Part shown: positions 12,335 to 20,685 of the stretch, in pieces
Numbering within the stretch: position 1 is the stretch's first letter
Layout: each line of letters starts with the position of its first letter
Assembly: GCF_000149955.1 (NCBI RefSeq)
Contig: NC_030986.1
Span: 3,777,879 to 3,841,878 of the forward strand
Length of the DNA: 64,000 nucleotides
Direction of reading: 5' to 3'
Source: Fusarium oxysporum f. sp. lycopersici 4287
Taxonomy: Eukaryota; Ascomycota; Sordariomycetes; Hypocreales; Nectriaceae
The notes under the pieces: model-generated
Told to the model about the DNA's origin: nothing
Seen by the model: the letters and a program-made list of their open reading frames with translations, nothing else
Database searches by the model: none
Translations under genes and position numbers: made by a program

Positions 12335-15300
12335 ATGGACGACCTTCTCACCCCTGTGAGCACAACCTACCTCAAACCTCGGAATGAGCCTGAGCCACTT
12401 TTCACAGAGGTTAAGCCAGCTTCTACCCAAAAGAAACCAGCCAGCATCAGTGACAAGTCGACGGCTGATGAACTTATCGATGCATTAAAAAGTCAACCAG
12501 ACTACGATACACTTATTTCGGTACTGAATTTTCTAAATAACCCAAAATCTGCGTCGAGTAACTTCTCATTCTCGACACCCAATCCCAAAACTGCGTCTAT
12601 CATCCATTTGCTGGTCTCGGAAATCGCATCAAATTACTGGACACTTTTACTTGAGGGAAACATCGAAGATGATGCAAAGGGCAAAACAGAACTTCCGCGA
12701 GATGCGGATCTTTTTCTTGGCTGTCTACGCAGTCTGACAGGTCTTAACGCTGTCATCACACAACTGCGAGTTCTCATTCAAGAGTCACGGCTAGGGGGGA
12801 AAGAAGAGAAGAGAGTAGACTTATCAATCAACGCCGGCATTCTGTTGAGTATTCTATCTTCCATTATTGGTAGTGCCCGGTCAATTCCCACGATGTGGAG
12901 CTCATCGACCAAAGGAATTTCCAATGCCGCTCTGCAAAGAGTTCAGTGTCAGAAACTTGCATCAATTCTCACGAACGGTCAGATTGTGTCAATCGCAGCG
13001 GAAGCTTTAGAAGTCATGGGACGCGATCAAGTCGACGATGGGGTTCACTGGATTGCTGACGGACTACGATATAGCAGATGGGTAGGAAATGCTATTGTGT
13101 CATGGGTTCATTCATCACCTGAACCCGATGGCATGACCTTCGCTTGTGAGTTGTTCCAGAAGTCGCTGTCGCTGCACCATTCAGGTAAGACACATAAGGA
13201 TTCCAACTATTGATACTTGCTGATGCTTATTCCGCAGAAACTCTTATCAAAATTGCAATCGACGGACTTCTTCTTTCCAAAAGAAACTCAATTTCAACCT
13301 TCATACAACTTGCTCTCAGCCAACATCGAACTTCTAAGAAGGTATTCCATGTTTTACTCCAGCACCTTTCACAGAAATACTTGAATCGTCTGAGCCTGGA
13401 AGACACACACCCCGACGACAAGGTTTCTGCCGTTGCTGGGCTTCTCATGGAAGTCGCATTGAATGACGAAACGAGAAGAGATGTTCTTATCAACTGGTGT
13501 GCATCTTCATCAGGCGCTGGTGTTGGCGATGGAGTAGGTATACGCCGAGCTGTCGTAGCTGCACTCGCACAAGACCGAGAAGCGATTACTGCAGTACTGG
13601 AGAAAAGCATTGCACAATTTGGAGATGAGCTGTACATCAGACATTCAGCAATGCTTCAGCAAGATGGTAACGACTATCCCGACGTGTTTCATCTACATGC
13701 TTGCTGACATTTTGTAGCACATACCCAAATCCTGCTCCTTGCCGCTGGCTACGTACACAGAGTTTCTCCAATGAAATTGACGTTGCTCATGCGAGTGGGC
13801 ACTTACATGAACACCATCTCCAATCGCATCGGTTCCACACAGCCCAGAGCTCAGTTTCTTGGTTTGGTAGTTGGGGAATCATTGTCTGCTCTGATCGATG
13901 ATAAGAAACAGAGGCTCGATTTCAAGATGGTGCAGACAGAAACAGAGGAAGCGCAGCAATTAAAGAGCCTAACCAAGGTTTCTGATCGTGTTGGCCCTAT
14001 CGACCCTATCCTATTCGACCACGCAACTGAGACTGTCCCTCAGAAGCGGAAACCTTCAACGCCAAGCGAGGCTCTTCAAAAGAAAGCCAAGCAAAACAAG
14101 AAGCCTGTTGTTACTGAAGCCAAGCCAAAAGCTATTATCGAGGAGATTGATTCTTCAGAAGAGGACGACGATCTCGTCCCTTACTCGAAGGACTCTGACC
14201 CTGAAGACTCGGATGACGACGCAACACTTGTACAACGCAACAAGCCCAAACCACCTGTTTATATCAGAGATCTCATCTCGTATTTCAGAGACTCTGAATC
14301 ATACGACAAACAGTTGCTTGCTCTACAGACAGCTCCAATTCTCATCAGACGCAAGGCCAATTATGGAACCGAGGTAAGTTTCCACGCTGATGAGTTGGCT
14401 GGGCTTTTGGTGGGCATACAAGACAAGTTTGAGATCGAAAATTTCGATGATTTACGGTTACACGGTATGGTAGCGCTTGTTGTCTCTCAACCCAAGACTA
14501 TGGCCCCGTGGTTTGCTCGAACTTTCTTCGAGGGTGACTATTCCCTCCACCAACGGACATCAATACTTGTCACATTGGGCCTGTCAGCCCGAGAACTGGC
14601 GGGTTTCGAAGTATCTCAATACCAGTCGGCTGCTGCCTTTCCCTCAAAGCGGCTACCTGAAAAGATGGAGCAACTTTATATTGGCTCGGGAAATGATAGC
14701 AGCACCCTGCCGTCGTCCCAGCTGAAAGCGCTCCCATCAACTGCTCTCGAGAATATTTCACAGTCGCTGACATCTTCATTCCTTGCCCCGCTTGCTGCAG
14801 AAGCAGCCGATGCCAACACAGGCCCTGATATTTTGAAGCTTCAAAGCTTCACGGCCCGCTACAAGTCCAAATCTAGTTCCAAACCTCGTATGCGTGCTAT
14901 TCCCAATACGACTGCCGCTCTGCTTGCGACATCCTTCTTCTCCCCACTCACGGCACATTTCCAGGTCGCGCTTCGTTCTGCCAAACCAATCATACTCAAC
15001 CATGCACTTCTGGCGCTCTACCTACAGACGTTAGGTATTGTTGTTCACGCCGCTGGGCCCTCCACACTTTCGCTGCCACAGTTGACCGCGGAGCTATGGG
15101 ACTTGCTTCTGGGCGTTCGTGTACACGTTTTTGGCGATCTCGGCGCCATGAAAGGGTGGCTCGTGGCTATGGCGTCCCTGCTGGAAGTAAATGGCGGCAG
15201 CATGCGTCGGCTTTGTGAAACCCAAGGCAGAGAGGTAATGGAGACTAGGGAATGGGTCGCAATGGTGTTCGAGAAGACTAGAGGGGAGGATGGTGGGGAG

Positions 15301-15405
15301 GAGAACGAGGTCAAAATGCTGGCGGCAGGAGTTTTGATCAGGTTGGGAGAGGCCATCGAAAGGTACCAAGCTTTGCTAATGGGAGACCTGGTCGGATTCC
15401 AATAA
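12335..15405 (+). CDS. TEL2: Telomere length regulation protein Tel2 (TTT complex)
   Basis: Three exons, 12335-13184, 13238-13666 and 13718-15405, encode 988 residues. Introns are 53 and 51 nt and join in frame. The protein is an alpha-solenoid with an acidic, Ser-rich linker at about residues 570-600 (SSEEDDDLVPYSKDSDPEDS). This is followed by the conserved TELO2 domain at about 604-724, which begins PPVYIRDLISYFRDSESYDK and includes LHGMVALVVSQPKTMAPWFA. Tel2, with Tti1 and Tti2, works with Hsp90 to mature PI3K-like kinases such as TOR, Tel1/ATM and Mec1/ATR. Acidic, Ser-rich linkers in animal Tel2 are casein kinase 2 targets that bind the R2TP complex, and this linker could do the same (inference). 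The gene is divergent from UBA3 and convergent with the kinase gene downstream. Confidence 0.9.
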
Positions 15406-15593
15406 GCCAAATGCAGGAGCTTGGTGAATGGGGGGAAATTTTTGAATATTCTATTCGTGATTTATTATGATCATATATCGCATTGCACAATATCCAGCTT
15501 TTAACCAGTATTCAATGTAATGGCAAGCCATTTCCGAACTCCATGATCACACGGTGTTATATAATTAATTCCCATATACATTCGTGAATGTCT

Positions 15594-18113
15594 TCAAGGG
15601 GTCTCAATAGACTCCATCCTTGTCGTGCTCGCTCTTCGAAGTGGAAGACCCGACAAGTATGTATTCGCGTGGCTGAGATGATCGCTTAGGCTCATGGCCA
15701 TGCGCCGAAGCTCCTCCTTGACATGTTCTGATGAGGCCTGGCCTTCCATAACTTGGGGTGAGGGTGCAGTAGGTGCAGGCGGAAGGAATGGCTGTTGTTG
15801 TTGATAAGATCGAGGGTAGTCGTCCCGAACTGGTGACCGATCTAGTTGAGGCTGAAGTGGAGGAGGTTGAAGGTCAGGGGCGGCAAGCGTTTGTGGAGTG
15901 AAAGATTCAGGATCGGTATCGGCGAACTCGCTAAGGGAGTAAGGTCTTTCACTCGGGGCGTTCCCGTTGGTCTGGGAAGATTGGGGTTGTCCCTGGGGTT
16001 GATATAGGGGTAACTGTGTTTGCTGGTAGGACATCTGAGGATCATGTCGCTGGGTGTTATTGAGCGAAAGGTCCGCAACCGCATTTGCAAACTCAGAATC
16101 ATCAGATACATAGATGGATGGTTCTCGTATACTGTTGGGCATAAGGTAAAGAGAGGCGTGCTTTTCTAGCTGGAAAGGATCGGCCCCTCCTAACTCTGAG
16201 CCAGCCAATGATCCTACGTCCGAGTGTGATGTGGACGGCCTTGTATAGTCGCTCATAGGAATGGGATCAGCTAGACCCATGTCTAAGTCAATGAGACTGC
16301 CTGACGACGCTCGGTTGTTGACTGGGGAGGGAACCGCAAGGTCATTGAACTGCGCCGAAGGCTGGATTGGCTCTGTCGGAGGGTGGATCAGGCGGCTGGT
16401 ACTTGGCCCTTGGTCATCGTTGAACGGAAATCTGAACATTTCGGGGTTTGCTGAGGCGGGAGGGGCCATGGAAGGGAACTTCCAATCTCGTGTTCTGCGG
16501 TTGTTGTTCATCATATCTGCTGGATCACTAAGTGGTGGTTTATTATAGGAGACATCTCCAAAGTCATAGTCGGTCGATGCTCTGGGATCTCCAGCTCTGA
16601 TTGTGTTCAGGTCAACAAATTCGGAGAGGTTGCTACCATCTAGGGACATGTCAAGATCAATCAGGGATTCTCTCACTCCAGGGGACTGAGATGAGTCGTC
16701 TCTTAGCGGTAAATCCGACGCAGGAGGGGGGGGTGGAGGGGTGAAATCGGCAGTAGGCGGAGGAAACGGACGACCATAATATGCTCGTGAGTTGTCCTCG
16801 TAGTTCGATATCGTATTTGGGTCAAATAGCTTTTCTAGTGGTGCCTTGACGGAAGGAAGGTGAGGTGGCGGACGTCGACGTGATTTTGGCTTTTGGGTTC
16901 TGGAAGCATCGTCGAATTCATCCTGCTTGAAGTCGACGTTGGAGCCATAAACATCAAACACAGCTTGAGCGTCGCCAGTTTGGAGCACCTGTTGATCGAA
17001 CGCAGCGGTTGTACTGAAATTCCACTCATCATTGTCCAAGGCCAGGCTAGCGAGGTCAGGTGGCCCTTGGGCTCCTCCTGCGGAGAAGAGAGACTTGCGA
17101 ACACCGCCTTGAGCTTCCCACAACTTGTAGCCTCTAACCAAGTGTGCCAAGCTCGAAGCAGGATAAGCATCCTGTGTGTTGAATATGTAACGGTGTCTCT
17201 GAATTTGCTCAATTGGTGGGCGTTTCTTAGGGTCATCAACCAAGCAATACGCCACGAGGTCCTTCAACCCTTGGGAATATCGGTCGCCTTCAAGTCGAGG
17301 GATGTGTTGTTTGAGGTATGAGCCTAGTCTGTTGAAGTCCATCATGCCTGCAGCTACGCTTGGTGGTAGACCCGATGCAATTTCATAGACCATGGCGCCA
17401 AAAGCCCATATATCCACCTCAGTACCATAAGAAGCCGCAGGGTCGAACAGTTCTGGGGCCATCCAATGGGGTGTACCAATGACTGTTGAGCGCTTGTCGA
17501 ATTTGGTTTCGATAACACCAGCAACTCCAAAATCACAAAGCTGAACGTTTCCCTCCTCCGTGACTAAGATATTGGCACACTTGATGTCTCTGTGGATGAT
17601 ACCCTGGCCGTGAACCCAGTAGACAGCTTCGGCCACTTCGCGCAAAATGGGAATAATCCATTTCTCCTGAAGGCCGCCTGGTGAGGTTGGTTTCATAAGG
17701 GTAGCCACGCTGCCTCCAGCGCAGTATTCTGTAATCATCCACATGGACTGCCCGACAGGAAGAGCATCGATAACATGATTGATGTTCTTGGCGCCACTGT
17801 TGCTGAGCAGTTGCAGGGCACTAATTTCCTTGAGCAAGTCGCTATATGTATCGGCGAGCTTGGGGTTAACTGTGTCACTCTCTTCAATGTCAATGATTTT
17901 GACGGCAACCAGCTGATTCGTTGTTAGAGAGGTGGCCTTGTAGACCCGACCAAAACTGCCTTTGCCAATGAGCTCTGACAGTCGATACTGTGGAGGGTCC
18001 TTTCCGACTTTTGAGCACTGCTCGGCAACCACTTTTTGCATTTTCTTTGCATCCTCAATCGCTTTCTGCTTTGTGACCGAAAAGTCCGGTCCTCTGACTT
18101 GAAGCGACGCCAT
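15594..18113 (-). CDS. Ste20/germinal-centre-class Ser/Thr protein kinase
   Basis: A single exon encodes 839 residues. The kinase domain spans about residues 43-315. The glycine loop is IGKGSFGRVYKA (49-60), the ATP-binding lysine is K72 (VAVKII), the catalytic loop is HRDIKCAN (174-181), DFG is at 194-196, and the activation segment is STVIGTPHWMAPE (ending at 221), typical of Ste20-like kinases. A slightly long insertion lies between strand beta-3 and helix C (around 78-105). The remaining 500 residues are low complexity, with proline-rich stretches and two repeats of the form SLIDLDM (ESLIDLDMSL and GSLIDLDMGL), probably short interaction motifs. It is not a clear orthologue of SID1/SepL or of POD6/Nak1, whose N-termini differ; the filamentous-fungal MST-1 type is possible. 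The kinase call is very firm and the subfamily is tentative. Confidence 0.9.
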   Translation of the reverse strand: MASLQVRGPDFSVTKQKAIEDAKKMQKVVAEQCSKVGKDPPQYRLSELIGKGSFGRVYKATSLTTNQLVAVKIIDIEESDTVNPKLADTYSDLLKEISALQLLSNSGAKNINHVIDALPVGQSMWMITEYCAGGSVATLMKPTSPGGLQEKWIIPILREVAEAVYWVHGQGIIHRDIKCANILVTEEGNVQLCDFGVAGVIETKFDKRSTVIGTPHWMAPELFDPAASYGTEVDIWAFGAMVYEIASGLPPSVAAGMMDFNRLGSYLKQHIPRLEGDRYSQGLKDLVAYCLVDDPKKRPPIEQIQRHRYIFNTQDAYPASSLAHLVRGYKLWEAQGGVRKSLFSAGGAQGPPDLASLALDNDEWNFSTTAAFDQQVLQTGDAQAVFDVYGSNVDFKQDEFDDASRTQKPKSRRRPPPHLPSVKAPLEKLFDPNTISNYEDNSRAYYGRPFPPPTADFTPPPPPPASDLPLRDDSSQSPGVRESLIDLDMSLDGSNLSEFVDLNTIRAGDPRASTDYDFGDVSYNKPPLSDPADMMNNNRRTRDWKFPSMAPPASANPEMFRFPFNDDQGPSTSRLIHPPTEPIQPSAQFNDLAVPSPVNNRASSGSLIDLDMGLADPIPMSDYTRPSTSHSDVGSLAGSELGGADPFQLEKHASLYLMPNSIREPSIYVSDDSEFANAVADLSLNNTQRHDPQMSYQQTQLPLYQPQGQPQSSQTNGNAPSERPYSLSEFADTDPESFTPQTLAAPDLQPPPLQPQLDRSPVRDDYPRSYQQQQPFLPPAPTAPSPQVMEGQASSEHVKEELRRMAMSLSDHLSHANTYLSGLPLRRASTTRMESIETP

Positions 18114-18871
18114 GATGATGAATGTTGTGAGGCCTGTCTCGGGTTGCTTAGCAGGGGATGTGTAACTAAGCTAAGATCGCTTGAGCTTGATATGCCTGGT
18201 TGGTTCACTTCATGATAGCCTGGACATGTGATGCAAGTGAGAGGAGATGGAAATTGGACTGAGTGCGAGCTATGAGAAAGAAGGCGAGGAGTGATGAGTG
18301 GAGGTGAGTTTTTGGCGATGTCGAAAGCGTTGAATGAATTGGGTTTGTTGTAACATTCAATGTTGCATATTTGGAAAGGGGCCTTTGACGCTTTCCCTAA
18401 GTTACAGGTCACGGTGGTAGCCAATGAGCGGACTTAACAACGCTGTGGCGGGGCAGTCTTGGGTGGCTAATGCGAAAAGACAGCCTCATCTCCAATTCCC
18501 TTCAGTTGGGCGCTGTATTGGCGTTGGCGGCCAATTGCAATCATGATACGACGATGAAACTAGAACTGTCACATTCCGAGCAAGATACAATAATTTGTCA
18601 TTAAGAAGGTCAATTCTCATAGGTGATTTATTATCCTTTGATCTACCCTTCAGTCGTGTGTCTGACGTTTGTCCTTATCTTAATTTCTTTTATCGTTATT
18701 GCTGAGTCGGGTGTTTTATTCCCCAAACACCAAGTTTACCTTGATCAGAATTGAACAGTTCGCATAACGACAATCATCATATTGAAGATTTCTATATCCC
18801 CCTAACACACAATATATCTTTGCGATCACATCCATCACGAAATTCGGACAAGGCGACTCACTTCACCAACC
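18114..18871. promoter_or_regulatory. Divergent promoter region, kinase/DUF7053 gene
   Basis: The 758 bp between the kinase start (minus strand) and the DUF7053 start (plus strand) holds both promoters and leaders. No further gene was recognised. Confidence 0.5.
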
Positions 18872-19378
18872 ATGTTTCAGACAACCGCCCAGATACAGCA
18901 CACATCGCCTATCTCCTCGACTACTGCAGCCCCAAAAGCCATAGAGATGCTCCACGATCATGTTTTCTTCTTACAGTGCAATCCTTATATGTCCAAATTC
19001 GAAGCCATACCCACCCCGGACCCTACTCCATCGGTTCCTGACATACTTGAGGTCAAGCCTATCGCAGCACCAGACTGTTATTCGGTCACAGACCGAATTC
19101 ATACCTTGCCAGCAGGGCTCTGGGATTCCGATGTGATTAGTTCATATGAGTTTTTTGACCTGGAAAGCGGTGTGTTTGTGAGAACGCGAGGGCCAATGGG
19201 TCTGGTACTTGAGACTGTTTGGAAGATTAAAGAATCTGAGTGTGGAAACCTGGAGATCGTGGAGCAGGTCTCCATTACATGCTCTAGGCTGATCATGGGT
19301 ATGATCAAAAGCTCGTGTGAGGCTGGATGGAAAGGGGTCCACGGAAAGATGCTTGAGAGGATAGAAGAGTCTTCATAA
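18872..19378 (+). CDS. DUF7053-domain protein of unknown function
   Basis: A single exon encodes 168 residues starting MFQTTAQIQHTSPI. The sequence matches a widespread ascomycete family annotated DUF7053. Its landmarks are an N-terminal beta strand, a short helix with LHDHVFFLQCNPYMSKFEA, a middle segment (CYSVTDRIHTLPAGLWDSD) and a C-terminal strand and long helix (CSRLIMGMIKSSCEAGWKG). This layout is reminiscent of the START/Bet v 1 lipid-binding fold, but that is inference from pattern, and no catalytic residues are evident. No signal peptide or membrane segment is visible, so it is probably cytosolic. It lies upstream of the U2 snRNA gene on the same strand. The function is unknown. Confidence 0.8.
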   Translation: MFQTTAQIQHTSPISSTTAAPKAIEMLHDHVFFLQCNPYMSKFEAIPTPDPTPSVPDILEVKPIAAPDCYSVTDRIHTLPAGLWDSDVISSYEFFDLESGVFVRTRGPMGLVLETVWKIKESECGNLEIVEQVSITCSRLIMGMIKSSCEAGWKGVHGKMLERIEESS

Positions 19379-19897
19379 GCGAATACTTTCAACAATACCC
19401 TAAGAACAATAATTGGACGGTAAAGTCAGGTTATGGCCCTGCAGTACGTGGCGATGTCGTACTGGGAGTTGTTTCCTGCCAAAGTCGTGTCTCCAATGCT
19501 CACCAACAATGCTGCCACGCTACCCCGACTAGCTCTAGGACCGGAGTTCACGATAGATGTAGTACCTATACTCTGACAGAAATCACAGCATATGTACTGA
19601 CATAAGATACTCTTGTATTAAGCCAATGAGAAAGTATGCGCTCCAGTCTTGTTCTTGCCTCAAATAAGCATCGTCCCAGGCAACAGTTATAAACTTCAGC
19701 CCCAAGCAGGCAACAACAGGAACCTAACAACCCAAGTGAGTTATACCTTTTTCTTAGATTGGCCACCTGCCAAAGCGGCAAAGCCAGCTCATTATTTACA
19801 GGTTGCAGCCAAGCTTCTGCCTAAATAACTTTACCCTCGTGAGTCACTCTTAAAGTTCAACCTCAATGTCAAGGCCATCATGATTATACCGGCCGGG

Positions 19898-19904
19898 TAT
19901 AAAA
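19898..19904 (+). promoter_or_regulatory. TATA box of the U2 snRNA gene
   Basis: TATAAAA within GGGTATAAAAGGAG is the clearest TATA element in the window. It lies about 50 nt upstream of the inferred U2 5' end, and the intervening sequence is pyrimidine-rich. Pol II transcription of U2 is established knowledge; the exact start site cannot be read from the sequence. Confidence 0.65.
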
Positions 19905-19950
19905 GGAGCGCCTCCTCCAAAGTTTTCTATTTGCTTTCCTTTCTTCTTCA

Positions 19951-20146
19951 CCTTCTTCTTTGCCGTAAGGCTCGGATCAAAGTGTAGTAACTGTTCTTGT
20001 TGAGGCTAACCCCTCAACACGGGTCGTATACTGGCTCGATACTGCTCTAATTTTTGGATTATTGGTGATGGCTCAACGGCGCTTGCGTGGTTGAATCGTT
20101 TCCAGGGTGTCCTTGGTATTACACTGTCTCCAAGCGATGCGCACAT
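19951..20146 (+). ncRNA. U2: U2 spliceosomal snRNA
   Basis: The U2 core is recognisable. The 5' part is CTTTGCCGTAAGGCTCGGATC, which forms stem I. The branch-site recognition sequence GTAGTA lies at 19984-19989 inside AGTGTAGTAACTGTTCTT. Stem-loop IIa is formed by GTTGAGG (19999-20005) and CCTCAAC (20012-20018). The Sm-binding site AATTTTTGG lies at 20049-20057. Stem-loop III has TCAAC/GTTGA (20073-20077, 20090-20094). Stem-loop IV has CTTGG/CCAAG (20112-20116, 20130-20134) closing a loop starting TATTACA, which resembles the U2B''-binding loop. U2 pairs with the intron branch site and with U6 in the spliceosome. The ends are approximate to about 5 nt. A short open frame at 20087-20272 overlaps it and is not a gene. 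Confidence 0.9.
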
Positions 20147-20685
20147 GTTTGTGTCTCACAGTACATTCATCATTATGCTTTCATTGCATCTTGGCTGGTA
20201 TATCCAGCGGTGCGAAGAAGGTCACTTCCGCTGCAAATAGGTATTGTATTACTATACATTGAGAGCAGCTGAAGTTAAATGGAGAGAGAGTTGTGAAGGG
20301 CTGTTGCACATTCCTCACAACCGAACTTTGCTGGATGGTAGACCAAGTTCAGATCCACGTCGAAATAAATAAATTCTCGCGATTTGTCTTAAGCATTGTA
20401 CCAAGTTAGAGAGAGGCGTTGCGAAGAGGCAGCCATGGGTTTGCTATGTACTATCGTCACGTGATCGCGCGACACCCACTTTGCCACCCATCGCGCTTTC
20501 GCGTTAAGATGTTCAAAGCATCCCACTTCATTTTCGGTTGGCTGCTGATTTTCCAGGACATCCTTGCATGCATTCTTTGCCTTATTCTCATTGTCTTGAC
20601 GACAACTAAAGGACCTGGGCCTCTTTTTCAGTCCTCCATTCCGCCCAAGACAAAGTCAATACTCACTATTTCACTGGCTATCACC
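20147..20685. other. Spacer between U2 and PSO2; PSO2 promoter and leader
   Basis: This is the only space available for the PSO2 promoter. The PSO2 frame is open upstream to 20419 and would encode a hydrophobic segment near 20509-20600 if it were translated. It contains CACGTGA at 20459-20465. No RNA gene other than U2 was seen. Confidence 0.45.

Noticed and set aside
20087..20272. 61-codon plus-strand open frame
   Set aside because: It overlaps the 3' half of the U2 snRNA and is not protein-like.
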